Origin: Flavobacteriaceae bacterium
GTDB lineage: Bacteria; Bacteroidota; Bacteroidia; Flavobacteriales; Flavobacteriaceae
Assembly: GCA_030148025.1 (NCBI GenBank)
Contig: JASBUG010000006.1
Span: 1-64,000, forward strand
Length of the DNA: 64,000 nucleotides
Direction of reading: 5' to 3'
This document shows positions 45,500 to 53,398 of the stretch, one piece after another. The first letter of the stretch is position 1, and each line of letters opens with the position of its first letter. The translations under genes and the position numbers were made by a program. The notes beneath the pieces are model-generated. The model was not told where the DNA came from. It saw only the letters and a program-made list of their open reading frames with translations, and did no database searches.

Positions 45500-45912
45500 A
45501 GCTTAGATTCTACAAAATTTAAACAATACTCTTTAATCTCATTTCTGGCCTTTAAAAAAGCTGCATGTTTTTCATTATCTGTGCCTTCTACTTTTGAAGG
45601 ATCGAAGAAGTTATGATGCAATCGCACTGCATTTTTACTTGGTATAAACGGACAATTTTCGTTAGCATGATCGCATACTGTAATAATAAAATCGAAATCA
45701 ATTTTGGCATATTCATCTACGTGATTTGATGTGTGATGTGTGATATCTATCCCATCCTCTTTCATAATAGCAACCGCTCTAGGGTTTAAACCATGTGTTT
45801 CAATTCCTGCACTATAAACTTTTGCCTTTTCGTTTGCAAATTGATTTAAATAACCGTGTGCCATTTGGCTTCTACAGGAGTTTCCTGTACATAATACTAG
45901 AATATTTTTCAT
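45496..45912 (-). CDS. arsC: Arsenate reductase (thioredoxin-coupled, low-MW phosphatase fold)
   Basis: The 138-residue protein starts MKNILVLCTGNSCRSQMAHG with the P-loop CTGNSCR (Cys8 to Cys13). It also has the Cys pair region VCDHANENCPFIPSKN (about 80-95), which serves as the redox relay to thioredoxin. It reduces arsenate to arsenite. It is the last gene of the arsR-DUF6428-GNAT-arsC run and overlaps the convergent carboxypeptidase-regulatory-like gene by 4 bp. Low-molecular-weight protein tyrosine phosphatases share the P-loop, but the extra cysteines and the operon favour arsenate reductase. Confidence 0.88.
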   Translation of the reverse strand: MKNILVLCTGNSCRSQMAHGYLNQFANEKAKVYSAGIETHGLNPRAVAIMKEDGIDITHHTSNHVDEYAKIDFDFIITVCDHANENCPFIPSKNAVRLHHNFFDPSKVEGTDNEKHAAFLKARNEIKEYCLNFVESKL

Positions 45913-45940
45913 TTTATTCTCTCTAACTAATGAGAAGTTT

Positions 45941-46444
45941 TTATTTGTAATTTATTTTTTTTGATCGTCTTTCAAGCAATATATTATCTTTCCACTGTCC
46001 GTATAACTGCCCTATTTTTTCCCGTTTTCCAATACGCCTAAATCCACATGCCTGATGCAATGCTATACTAGCTTCATTCTCTGTAAATATTCCCGCCTGC
46101 AAGGTCCAGAATTCATGTGTTTCACTAGCATTTATCAATGCTTCAAGCAATACTTTACCAACACCCTTTCCTTGTTGTTGAGAGGTAATATAAATGCTTA
46201 CTTCTGCTACGCCTTTATAAACTTCTCGTTTTGATACTAATGATAACATTGCAAAACCAACAACCTCATTTTTATGTATTGCAACAAGCCTGCAAGTTTC
46301 TATAAACTTTTTATGCCATTGCTTCCAAGTTGGTACTTCGGTTTCAAATGTAGCAATGCCTGTGGCTATCCCTTCAGCATAAATTTTTGAAACCGAAGTC
46401 CAATCTTCTTTTATAAATGGTCTTATTGTGATGCTTTCTATCAT
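45941..46444 (-). CDS. PAT/ArsN-like GNAT N-acetyltransferase
   Basis: The 167-residue protein resembles the phosphinothricin acetyltransferase group: TIRPFIKEDWTSVSKIYAEG at the start, ATFETEVPTW, and the CoA loop QQQGKGVGKVLLEAL at about residue 98. The ending FRRIGKREKIGQLYGQWKD matches PAT and ArsN proteins. ArsN acetylates the amino group of arsinothricin, an arsenic antibiotic, and phosphinothricin. Its place between DUF6428 and arsC supports the arsenic role. It lies 28 bp from arsC and 30 bp from DUF6428. Confidence 0.8.
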   Translation of the reverse strand: MIESITIRPFIKEDWTSVSKIYAEGIATGIATFETEVPTWKQWHKKFIETCRLVAIHKNEVVGFAMLSLVSKREVYKGVAEVSIYITSQQQGKGVGKVLLEALINASETHEFWTLQAGIFTENEASIALHQACGFRRIGKREKIGQLYGQWKDNILLERRSKKINYK

Positions 46445-46474
46445 AAAAACAGATTGGTAGTTATCTTTGATTGA

Positions 46475-46966
46475 CTAACAACAGTTACCGTCTGGTGTAC
46501 AACATGGTTCTTCTGCCATGACTTCGTTCTCTTCTGGCACACCACAAACCTCTTTGGCTTTACAATCTGTTTTTTCAATTGCTAATTTAATAATCAAATT
46601 GTTTTCCTTTATTTCAAAATCGTTAACAAATAGTTGTGCCGTATGAAATGTATCATTACTATACTCAAATTTTACCTCAGCAGCAAGATCATAAGGCTTC
46701 ATTTTACCAACTTTGTTTAAAATGCTTAAAGCTTTATAAACAGACATAAACTCTGTTTTTCCAATTTCCTTAGGGCTTTCCCATAATTGAATAATAGTTT
46801 CATTCCAAGCATCGGTTCCAGAACCGCAATCAACTGAATCTATTTTTAAATGCTTTACTTCAGTTATATGATAATTTGCTTTCACAAATGCGTTGGGTTG
46901 ATATTCAAATAACAATGATCGCCCTTGGTGATCTTTTAACAATGATAATAATTCGTTTGTTTTCAT
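46475..46966 (-). CDS. DUF6428-like arsenic-operon protein with Cys-rich tail
   Basis: The 163-residue cytoplasmic protein is of the type found beside arsR and arsC in Bacteroidota. No enzyme motif is known. It has a mixed alpha/beta body and a striking C-terminal cysteine set: DCKAKEVCG then EEPCCTPDGNCC, which adds a possible soft-metal (As(III)) site. It lies 23 bp after arsR. A role as arsenite chaperone or binding protein is inferred from the tail and position; family function is not established. Confidence 0.75.
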   Translation of the reverse strand: MKTNELLSLLKDHQGRSLLFEYQPNAFVKANYHITEVKHLKIDSVDCGSGTDAWNETIIQLWESPKEIGKTEFMSVYKALSILNKVGKMKPYDLAAEVKFEYSNDTFHTAQLFVNDFEIKENNLIIKLAIEKTDCKAKEVCGVPEENEVMAEEPCCTPDGNCC

Positions 46967-46989
46967 AATGTGTTATATTTTGCTGTATA

Positions 46990-47313
46990 CTAACAGCAAT
47001 TAGACTTGGTTTTATTAAAAAATGAGTTTAGCAGGGTTTGAAACTTTTGGAAGCGGTCAATATTTAAGCAATAACAAATACTTTTTCCTTGAAAGTCTCC
47101 CTTTAACAATCCTGCATCATTAATAACTTTTAAATGCTGCGAAATTGTAGCTTGCGCTAATCCAATTTCATCAACAATATCGTTACATATACAAGATTCT
47201 TGTGTGCTTATATATTGCAAAATAGCAACTCTTGCAGGATGCGCAAATACTTTGGCCATGTCGGCAATTTCATTAATCTCTTCGGTATAAATATCTGTTC
47301 TAGATGCTCCCAT
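46990..47313 (-). CDS. arsR: ArsR/SmtB-family arsenic-responsive repressor
   Basis: ATG 47313 (MGASRTDIYTEEINEIADMA) is chosen over the TTG at 47334, which lies inside the operator. The 107-residue winged-helix protein has the recognition helix LAQATISQHLKVI and the arsenite site SCICND, equal to the ELCVCDL motif of E. coli ArsR. A CC pair closes the protein. It represses its own operon until As(III) binds. Its promoter (47332-47361) is overlapped and flanked by two similar 16-bp dyads, which fits autoregulation. Confidence 0.9.
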   Translation of the reverse strand: MGASRTDIYTEEINEIADMAKVFAHPARVAILQYISTQESCICNDIVDEIGLAQATISQHLKVINDAGLLKGDFQGKSICYCLNIDRFQKFQTLLNSFFNKTKSNCC

Positions 47314-47314
47314 A

Positions 47315-47330
47315 ATCGTAATTTTACGAT
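47315..47330. promoter_or_regulatory. ArsR operator candidate, proximal
   Basis: ATCGTAATTTTACGAT is a perfect dyad (6-bp arms) immediately before the arsR ATG and just downstream of the -7 element, covering the likely transcription start. Confidence 0.75.
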
Positions 47331-47331
47331 A

Positions 47332-47361
47332 CAAATATACAATTAAATTGTATTATTGCAA
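47332..47361 (-). promoter_or_regulatory. Promoter of the arsenic operon
   Basis: On the minus strand, TTG at 47361-47359 and TATATTTG at 47339-47332 are separated by 19 bp, an ideal Bacteroidota promoter for arsR. Confidence 0.8.
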
Positions 47362-47370
47362 TATTACGAT
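47355..47370. promoter_or_regulatory. ArsR operator candidate, distal
   Basis: Read on the minus strand this 16-mer (ATCGTAATATTGCAAT) matches the proximal operator at 13 of 16 positions. It overlaps the -33 element. The two centres are exactly 40 bp apart. Confidence 0.65.
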
Positions 47371-47381
47371 AATAAATATTT

Positions 47382-47412
47382 AAAAAAAGACCAGATACTT
47401 ATCCGATCTTTT
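47382..47412 (-). terminator. Intrinsic terminator after the TM2 gene
   Basis: On the minus strand AGATCGGATA and TATCTGGTCT pair (with G-U wobbles) and are followed by seven T, 12 bp after the TM2 gene stop. Confidence 0.65.
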
Positions 47413-47423
47413 TTATTTATATA

Positions 47424-47909
47424 TTAAAACCAAGGTTTTTTTCCAACCTGATAGGTGTTATAAAATTCTTCATCTGTTTTGGTTAAATAGATAATGGCTT
47501 CAATTAAAGTAAATAACCAAACTAAAAATGACAATAGTCCAAAACTAAATAAAGTGATCGCAATAGTAGCTACTAATAAAATAACACCTTCTTTATTATA
47601 CCCTAGAACAAATTTGTGTATACCAAAGCCTCCAAAAAATATGGCTAAAATTCCAGCTAACACCTTCTTATTACTTCCGGTTGCTCTATCAAAAGCTTCT
47701 TTAGCATCGTCAGCAAACTCACCAGCTTTGTCTTTTGCTTCTCCAGCAAACTCCTCAGCTTTTTCTCTTGCTCCTCCTAATGCTTCCTTTGCTTCTTCTG
47801 CAAATTCACTTGCTTTTTTACCAACCCTATCGGCTGCTTTTTTAACTTCTTCTTTGGCATCACCTAACATTTCATTTAGGTCGTCACTTAATTTTTTTTC
47901 GTCAGACAT
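47424..47909 (-). CDS. TM2-domain protein with long amphipathic N-terminal helix
   Basis: The 161-residue protein has a charged, Ala/Glu/Lys-rich helical part at residues 1-80 with 11-residue-like periodicity (KKASEFAEEAKEALGGAREK, then AEEFAGEAKDKAGEFADDAK). It resembles LEA or YtxH-like stress proteins. A TM2 domain follows (about 82-150): two membrane helices with GGFGIHKFVLGYNKEG between. TM2 proteins are usually multi-subunit membrane proteins of unsettled function. It is monocistronic. The fusion of a stress-like coiled region with TM2 suggests a membrane-bound chaperone or filler; that is inference. Confidence 0.78.
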   Translation of the reverse strand: MSDEKKLSDDLNEMLGDAKEEVKKAADRVGKKASEFAEEAKEALGGAREKAEEFAGEAKDKAGEFADDAKEAFDRATGSNKKVLAGILAIFFGGFGIHKFVLGYNKEGVILLVATIAITLFSFGLLSFLVWLFTLIEAIIYLTKTDEEFYNTYQVGKKPWF

Positions 47910-47955
47910 GATTTTAATGTTTTTTAGTTGTACTTAAATTTATAAAAAGAATCTG

Positions 47956-48342
47956 TTATTGAAAAGCACTATCTACTGGTTCCCAAAGCTCTATTTTGTT
48001 TCCTTCTGGATCTAATATCCATCCAAACTTACCATAGTCATATTCTTCTACTTCACCAACTACGGTTACACCTTCTTCTTTTAGTGTTTGTAATAGTTCA
48101 TGTAAATTTTCAACTCTAAAATTCATCATGAATTGTTTTTCACTTGGTTGAAAATAAGACGTATCTTCTTTAAATGGTGACCATTGGGTTGAGCAATCTT
48201 TCCCATCTTTGTCTTTCCACCAGAACGTCCATCCGTAATCATCTACAGGAAGTCCTAAGTGTTTACCATACCATTCTTTTACTTTATTTGGATCTTTGGT
48301 TTTGAAGAAAAATCCACCTAAACCAGTGACTCTTTTTTTCAT
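47956..48342 (-). CDS. VOC (glyoxalase/dioxygenase superfamily) protein
   Basis: ATG 48342 (MKKRVTGLGGFFFKTKDPNK) is preferred over a TTG at 48351. The product of about 128 residues has the two beta-alpha-beta-beta-beta modules of the VOC fold: GLGGFFFKTKDPNKVKEWYG and QFMMNFRVENLHELLQTL ... GWILDPEGNKIELWEP. The conserved Glu of ELWEP is a metal ligand in glyoxalase-type members. Substrate unknown. It ends the DUF4199/DUF1801/VOC group, 45 bp after DUF1801. Confidence 0.8.
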   Translation of the reverse strand: MKKRVTGLGGFFFKTKDPNKVKEWYGKHLGLPVDDYGWTFWWKDKDGKDCSTQWSPFKEDTSYFQPSEKQFMMNFRVENLHELLQTLKEEGVTVVGEVEEYDYGKFGWILDPEGNKIELWEPVDSAFQ

Positions 48343-48387
48343 AGTACTCAATTAATTAGTATTCAATTTAATTTTTTTGTTACACAA

Positions 48388-48849
48388 CTATTTTTTCTTC
48401 TTAAAACTATCTTCATATAATTGAATCCATTCCTGAGCTGATACTTTCCCAGCAAGTTCGCCGATAAGATCATAAGGAATATCGTTCATTTTCTTTAATC
48501 TGATACAGCTTTTTCCCATGTCTAATTTGTATTTACAACGTTTAGCATATTCACTCACAAACCAATCGTATAAATCCTTTTTAGCATATAATACCATGCT
48601 GTACACTCCTATAAAATTCTTTTGAGATGCTAGATTCATAAATGGCAACGGCTTTTCGGGTGTACAATGATAACCGTCAGGATATACTGAATGTGGAATA
48701 ACATAACCTAACATGCCATAACCCATTGTTTCTTCTACGCCTTTTGGTAAATTGTCTAAAATTTGCTGACGTAATTTTAGGATAGGTTCTTTTCTATCTT
48801 CTGGAAGTTCTTCTAAATATTGTTTTGGTGATGTTACGTCTGATTGCAT
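48388..48849 (-). CDS. DUF1801-family protein
   Basis: The 153-residue protein has the DUF1801/YdhG-like pattern: SPKQYLEELPEDRKEPILKL at the start, then a central GVEETMGYGMLGYVIPHSVY and IGVYSMVLYAKKDLYDWF, with a basic tail. This family includes small iron-related chaperone-like proteins in Gram-positives, but the function here is unknown. It follows DUF4199 by 5 bp, so it is cotranscribed with it. Confidence 0.78.
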   Translation of the reverse strand: MQSDVTSPKQYLEELPEDRKEPILKLRQQILDNLPKGVEETMGYGMLGYVIPHSVYPDGYHCTPEKPLPFMNLASQKNFIGVYSMVLYAKKDLYDWFVSEYAKRCKYKLDMGKSCIRLKKMNDIPYDLIGELAGKVSAQEWIQLYEDSFKKKK

Positions 48850-48854
48850 GAAAT

Positions 48855-49316
48855 TTAGTTTTTACGTTGAAGAATTAATGCTGAAATTAAAGATATAATA
48901 AACCCAATAATGGTAACTAGAACAAACATAAAAATTGCTGCAGTTGTACTAGTCATTTCCATGATCTCATCTTGCCTACCTTGATCAATAAGCATTTGCT
49001 CGTAATTCTTAAAGAAATCTGGATCGATAAATTTAGTGTATATAAAATCGACTATAGCAATCCCTAGTGCTACAAAAATTGAGATCAAAACACCAATTGC
49101 AATACCTTTTCCTAGAGACACCATGCCATTATTTTCTTTATCACGGTAATGTTTAATACCAAAAAACACAAATGATAAACACAAGAAAATTGAGATGTAA
49201 CCTAATATCTCATTTGTAGAATAATCAAATGTATTTAGAAAAGATAAGTGAATGGAAAAAATAATAATTCCTGCTAAAAGTCCGTAGCCTCCATACTTTA
49301 AAACTGTTGGTTTCAT
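48855..49316 (-). CDS. DUF4199 membrane protein
   Basis: The 153-residue protein has four membrane helices (about residues 8-26, 38-54, 70-92 and 125-148) and the DUF4199 features KPTVLKYGGYGLLAG near the N-terminus and a FIDPDFFKNYEQ loop. The family is restricted largely to Bacteroidota and has no known function. It begins the DUF4199-DUF1801-VOC run and is preceded by a repeat-rich promoter region (49378-49408), with the LuxR-type regulator gene directly upstream on the same strand. Confidence 0.78.
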   Translation of the reverse strand: MKPTVLKYGGYGLLAGIIIFSIHLSFLNTFDYSTNEILGYISIFLCLSFVFFGIKHYRDKENNGMVSLGKGIAIGVLISIFVALGIAIVDFIYTKFIDPDFFKNYEQMLIDQGRQDEIMEMTSTTAAIFMFVLVTIIGFIISLISALILQRKN

Positions 49317-49378
49317 AATTTTAATGATTAAAAAAGTTATTGATCAAAAGTAATTTGGAGGCGCAAATTTGGACTCAT

Positions 49379-49408
49379 ACTAAAGTACCAAAATGCTCAT
49401 ACTTTAGT
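49379..49408. promoter_or_regulatory. Operator-like repeats before the DUF4199 operon
   Basis: ACTAAAGT (49379-49386) and ACTTTAGT (49401-49408) form an 8-bp inverted repeat; on the minus strand AGTATGAG also occurs as a direct repeat 22 bp apart. A minus-strand promoter (TTG, 17-bp spacer, CAAATTTG) overlaps one copy. Confidence 0.5.
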
Positions 49409-49421
49409 TCAAGATACTAAT

Positions 49422-49826
49422 TTATATCAAGTTTTCAGCTTTTGCTATTTGAATTGCCTGTGTTCGTCGCTTAGCATTTAACTTAACCAATAAATTTGAT
49501 ACATGCGTTTTAATTGTACTTTCAGATAGGAACAGTTTTTCTGCAATTTCTTTGTTTGAGAGTCCCAAAGCAATTTGTTGAAGTACTTCGTATTCTCGTT
49601 TACTGATTTCTAAGTCTTCAATTTTTTTATGATCTATCGCTACTGTCCTTTCCTTATTAAGGCTTCTTTTATTTATATAAACACCTATTATAAAAAAGAT
49701 AATAGCAATAACAGCAATAGCAATTTCAATAGAAAGATCTCCTGAAATAATAGCATATTTACTAATTTGGAATAATAAAAGTAACGCAAGAATTAGAGCA
49801 CTAAAAACTACTATGGTTCGCTTCAT
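49422..49826 (-). CDS. Membrane-tethered LuxR-type transcriptional regulator
   Basis: The 134-residue protein has two membrane helices (about residues 5-23 and 33-51) and then a LuxR-type helix-turn-helix (about 70-130): LEISKREYEVLQQIALGLSN, KEIAEKLFLSESTIKTHVSN, LLVKLNAKRRTQAIQIA. It has no receiver or sensor domain, so a signal would have to come through the membrane segment. The DUF4199 operon 105 bp downstream with its repeat sites is the likely target. Such minimal membrane LuxR proteins are frequent in Flavobacteria. Confidence 0.85.
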   Translation of the reverse strand: MKRTIVVFSALILALLLLFQISKYAIISGDLSIEIAIAVIAIIFFIIGVYINKRSLNKERTVAIDHKKIEDLEISKREYEVLQQIALGLSNKEIAEKLFLSESTIKTHVSNLLVKLNAKRRTQAIQIAKAENLI

Positions 49827-49835
49827 GCATTAAAT

Positions 49836-50774
49836 TTAGCAAAAACTAGCTTTAATTTTATCTACAATAGTTTGGGCTAATTTAATTTTACTTTCCACTG
49901 TCCATCCTGCAACATGAGGTGTTAGTAACACATTTTTAGCAGAAATTAAGTATTGGAATGCTTGTGGTAATTGATTATCTGTAAACATATCTTCAAAAGA
50001 AGATTTCTCATATTCCAAAACATCTAATCCAGCTCCTAATATTTTTCCAGATTGTAATGCCTTAACCAGATCTGTAGTTACTACACTTTTACCTCTAGCC
50101 GTATTAATTAACCAAAACGGCTTTTCAAAACTATTTATAAAAGCCTCATTAATCATATTCGTTGTTAATGGTGTTTCTGGTGTATGTAAACTCAAAACAT
50201 CAGCTTTTTTTTGAAGATCGCTAAGCGATATTTGCTTAGCATTTTCGTCACCAACATTTTCTTTTATATCATAGCATATTACCTCAACATCAAAACCTCT
50301 TAGTTTTTTAGCAAAGGCTTTTCCCATGTTACCATAACCAATGAGTCCAACCGTTTTTCCATCGAGCTCTACACCTCTATTTTCTTCACGAAGCCACTTT
50401 CCGCTTCTTACCTCAGCATCTGCAGAATTTAATTTATTGAAAAGAGATAACAGCATTCCTAAAGCGTGTTCACCAACTGCATTTCTATTTCCTTCTGGAG
50501 CCGAAATGAGTTGTATACCTTTAGATTCTGCATAGTCACAATCTATATTTTCTAAACCAGCACCAACGCGACCAATAAACTTTAAGTTAGTAGCTTTATC
50601 TAAAAATTGCTTATCGATCTTAAAGCGACTACGAATGATAAAACCGTCATATTCATGGATTTTAGCTTCTACGTCAGCTTTCGAAGATGAATAATCTTCA
50701 TGATTAGTAAAGCCTAAGTCGCCTAATTGTTGTATTAGTAAAGGATGATTTGTATCTAAATGGAGTATTTTCAT
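49836..50774 (-). CDS. D-2-hydroxyacid dehydrogenase (SerA-like)
   Basis: The 312-residue protein has the NAD-binding stretch VGLIGYGNMGKAFAKKL (about 142-158), the catalytic Arg in NTARGKSV, Asp/Glu region DVLEYEKS, and His in LTPHVAGWT (about 288). This is the standard 2-hydroxyacid dehydrogenase core. There is no C-terminal ACT domain. 3-Phosphoglycerate dehydrogenase is possible, as are glyoxylate or D-lactate-type activities; the ring of active-site residues cannot decide. A repeat copy lies directly upstream of its start at 50783-50807. It is 9 bp upstream of the LuxR gene, so they may be cotranscribed. Confidence 0.85.
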   Translation of the reverse strand: MKILHLDTNHPLLIQQLGDLGFTNHEDYSSSKADVEAKIHEYDGFIIRSRFKIDKQFLDKATNLKFIGRVGAGLENIDCDYAESKGIQLISAPEGNRNAVGEHALGMLLSLFNKLNSADAEVRSGKWLREENRGVELDGKTVGLIGYGNMGKAFAKKLRGFDVEVICYDIKENVGDENAKQISLSDLQKKADVLSLHTPETPLTTNMINEAFINSFEKPFWLINTARGKSVVTTDLVKALQSGKILGAGLDVLEYEKSSFEDMFTDNQLPQAFQYLISAKNVLLTPHVAGWTVESKIKLAQTIVDKIKASFC

Positions 50775-50782
50775 AAGTATAA

Positions 50783-50807
50783 GACACTTCGACTGCGCTC
50801 AGTGTGA
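50783..50807. repeat. Dispersed repeat copy (reverse orientation)
   Basis: ACACTTCGACTGCGCTCAGT then GTGAC, when reverse-complemented (GTCACACTGAGCGCAGTCGA), matches the elements at 23989 and 31658. It fills most of the 43-bp gap between the dehydrogenase and cupin genes. Confidence 0.65.
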
Positions 50808-50817
50808 CATTCATTTA

Positions 50818-51183
50818 CTAAATTTTAGGGTAATTGGTTTGTGTTTTTTCATGCACTACATTTCCTGTATGGGCTGTTGATAATTTTTCAAATAACAACA
50901 CATGCACTTCTTCCCCATCTTTGGTCATTGGGTTATGCTCAACACCTTTTGGCACAATAATTATTTCGCCTTCGTTTACTACTTCTGTACGGTCGCGAAA
51001 TTGCATATAAAGCGTTCCTTTTACAACCTGAAATAATTCATCTTCATCTTCGTGCTTATGCCAAACAAATTCGTTTTTTATTTTAGCCAATAATACTTGC
51101 ATATCATCTACAACACCAATTTGATGCGGATGCCAGTTTTGAGAAAACTTAGTAAGTTTCTCTTTTATATTAATTGTATTCAT
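50818..51183 (-). CDS. Cupin-domain protein
   Basis: The 121-residue protein is a single cupin barrel. The first metal motif is HKHEDEDELFQVVKGTLYMQ (about residues 41-60) and the second GEIIIVPKGVEHNPM (about 72-86). Metal ligands would be the two His, the Glu and the later His. Cupins of this size include metabolite-binding proteins, isomerases and dioxygenases; the substrate is not readable. It is separated from MgtE by 53 bp and from the dehydrogenase gene by the repeat. Confidence 0.8.
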   Translation of the reverse strand: MNTINIKEKLTKFSQNWHPHQIGVVDDMQVLLAKIKNEFVWHKHEDEDELFQVVKGTLYMQFRDRTEVVNEGEIIIVPKGVEHNPMTKDGEEVHVLLFEKLSTAHTGNVVHEKTQTNYPKI

Positions 51184-51236
51184 AAGATAAAAATAGAGAT
51201 TATGGAATACTGAAACAAGTTCAATAAAAGTATTAA

Positions 51237-52607
51237 TTAAATACCCAGAATAAGTTTCGCTATCCAGAAGTAAATAAGAATTCCGAATATATCATTACTG
51301 GTTGTAATAAAAGGTCCTGTAGCAATTGCTGGATCTATTCCTCTTTTATCTAAAAACAAAGGAATAAAGGTTCCAATTAAACCAGCTACTACAATTACTA
51401 CTATTAAGGACGTCGAGATAGCTAAAGCTGTCATTTCGTTATTTTCCCACCACCACACAAATAAGAACAGAAAAATTGCTAAAATCACACCATTCAAAAT
51501 AGCTAAAAGCATTTCTTTAAATAGCCTGTTATTGATACTTCCCTTTACATCATCATTAGCTAAACCTTGTACAATAATTGCACTAGATTGTACACCAACA
51601 TTTCCTGCCATTGCCGCAATTAATGGCGTAAATAGAAATAGTACTACATAGCTTTCAAAAAACTCTTTGAAACCTTCCATTATTATAAAGGCTCCAACTC
51701 CACCAACTAAGCCTAAAAACAACCAAGGCAATCTTGCCTTGGTAAGATCGAAGATACTATCTTCGGCATCAACATCTTGTGTAATACCAGCTGCTAATTG
51801 ATAATCTTTTTCAGCTTCTTCTTTAATAACATCTACAATATCATCAATGGTAATTCTACCTAAAAGCGTTTTTTCATCATCTACTACAGGAACTGCTTCA
51901 AGGTCATATTTTGCCATTACTTTTGCAATTTCCTCAGCATCATCATTTACATGAACATAATCTACTTTGGGAATATAGATATCTGCAATTTTACTTTCGT
52001 TTTTTGCAATTAGTAGATCTTTTAAAGATAAACGCCCAATTAGTTTTTCTTGCTTATCAACTACGTAAATAGAATGTACTCGTTTTACATACTTTGCTTG
52101 TGAACGTATTTTTCGAAGACAACCAGCAACTGTCCAGGTTTCATAAACCTTCACCAATTCTTTTGCCATTAATCCACCAGCAGAATGTTCATCATAGGTT
52201 AAGAGTTCTTCAATCTCTGCTTTATGTTCTTCATCTTCAATCTTATCAATAACTTCCTTCTGCCTATCTTCTGGAAGCTCAGCAATTAAGTCTGCAGCAT
52301 CATCAGTATCAAGTTCTTCTATCTCTTCTGCAATTTCTTTAGCAGAAAGATTTCTTAAAATCTTGCTACTTACATCTTCGTCTAATTCTGAAAGAATATC
52401 AGAGGTCTTTTCACTATCAAGTAATTTAATAATGTAGGTAGCCTGATCTAGACTCAGTTCATCCAGAATTTCAGCAATATCAGCATAGTGCAAGTCGTTG
52501 AACAGTTCTAAGGCTTCCGCATCATTTTCTGTGTCAACAATATGTTCAACTCGAGCTATTAACTCTTCGCTAATTTCAAAAGTGATATGTTCTTTGTTTT
52601 CTTCCAA
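51237..52607 (-). CDS. mgtE: MgtE magnesium transporter
   Basis: The 456-residue protein has an N-terminal MgtE_N helical domain (about 25-130, IAEILDELSLDQATYIIKLL and repeated DTDDAADLIAELPED), two CBS domains (about 135-260), and five C-terminal membrane helices (about 285-456) with the conserved PLIAAMAGNVGVQSSAI. It is a Mg2+-gated channel in the inner membrane. The N and CBS domains sense cytoplasmic Mg2+. It lies 5 bp downstream of rsmA and ends a six-gene operon. Confidence 0.94.
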   Translation of the reverse strand: MEENKEHITFEISEELIARVEHIVDTENDAEALELFNDLHYADIAEILDELSLDQATYIIKLLDSEKTSDILSELDEDVSSKILRNLSAKEIAEEIEELDTDDAADLIAELPEDRQKEVIDKIEDEEHKAEIEELLTYDEHSAGGLMAKELVKVYETWTVAGCLRKIRSQAKYVKRVHSIYVVDKQEKLIGRLSLKDLLIAKNESKIADIYIPKVDYVHVNDDAEEIAKVMAKYDLEAVPVVDDEKTLLGRITIDDIVDVIKEEAEKDYQLAAGITQDVDAEDSIFDLTKARLPWLFLGLVGGVGAFIIMEGFKEFFESYVVLFLFTPLIAAMAGNVGVQSSAIIVQGLANDDVKGSINNRLFKEMLLAILNGVILAIFLFLFVWWWENNEMTALAISTSLIVVIVVAGLIGTFIPLFLDKRGIDPAIATGPFITTSNDIFGILIYFWIAKLILGI

Positions 52608-52612
52608 ATGAA

Positions 52613-53389
52613 TTATCCTTGGTCATTTTCTATAAGCGACGTAAGCTCTATAAACGCATCAACGCTTAATTGCTCCGGACGCTTGCCAAAGATAACATTT
52701 GCTTTTAAATTATCGGAAAGATTGAAAGTTTTTAAACTGTTACGAATTGTTTTACGTCGTTGTTGAAATGCCTGCTTTACCACTTTAAAAAATAATTTTT
52801 CGTCGCATGGTAAACTATAATTCTCTTTTCTTATAAGTCTAAGAACTCCTGAATCAACTTTTGGTGGTGGATTAAACACTGAAGGTGGTACTGTAAATAA
52901 ATACTCAGCATGATAAAATGCTTGTGTTAACACAGATAGAATTCCGTAGGTTTTACTACCTTCTTTTTCGCAAATGCGCTTTGCTACTTCTTTTTGAAAC
53001 ATGCCTGAAAACTCAGGAATTTGATTACGTAACTCCAGTGTTTTAAACACTATTTGAGATGAAATATTATATGGGAAATTACCAATAATAGCTAAAGGCT
53101 CACCTTTAAACACTTCATTAAGATCGTACTTTAAAAAGTCTTTTTCGATAATCCTTGGTGCTAAGTTTAAATAGTTATTCTGAAGATATTCAACCGATTC
53201 TGTATCAATTTCTATAACATAAGTAGTGACATCTTTTTCCAAGAGATACTTTGTTAGCACACCCATTCCAGGACCAATTTCAAGCACCTTTTTGTACCCG
53301 ATAAGTGTTAGAGTATCTGCTATTTTCTTAGCAATATTTTCATCGCGTAGAAAATGTTGTCCTAAATGTTTTTTAGCCTTAACCGACAC
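52613..53389 (-). CDS. rsmA: 16S rRNA dimethyladenosine transferase
   Basis: The 258-residue enzyme dimethylates two adjacent adenines in the 3' helix of 16S rRNA. Motifs are complete: [19 protein letters not shown] at the N-terminus, the SAM site [13 protein letters not shown] (about 36-48), motif [12 protein letters not shown] (about 105-114) and the C-terminal [10 protein letters not shown]. Normal length. It lies between DUF4286 (9 bp) and mgtE (5 bp) in the operon. Confidence 0.95.
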   Translation of the reverse strand: MSVKAKKHLGQHFLRDENIAKKIADTLTLIGYKKVLEIGPGMGVLTKYLLEKDVTTYVIEIDTESVEYLQNNYLNLAPRIIEKDFLKYDLNEVFKGEPLAIIGNFPYNISSQIVFKTLELRNQIPEFSGMFQKEVAKRICEKEGSKTYGILSVLTQAFYHAEYLFTVPPSVFNPPPKVDSGVLRLIRKENYSLPCDEKLFFKVVKQAFQQRRKTIRNSLKTFNLSDNLKANVIFGKRPEQLSVDAFIELTSLIENDQG

Positions 53390-53398
53390 TTTTGTTTT

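Noticed and set aside
47494..47937. 147-codon plus-strand ORF opposite the TM2 gene
   Set aside because: It mirrors the Ala/Glu/Lys repeats of the TM2 protein as Ser/Ala/Phe repeats; an antisense shadow.
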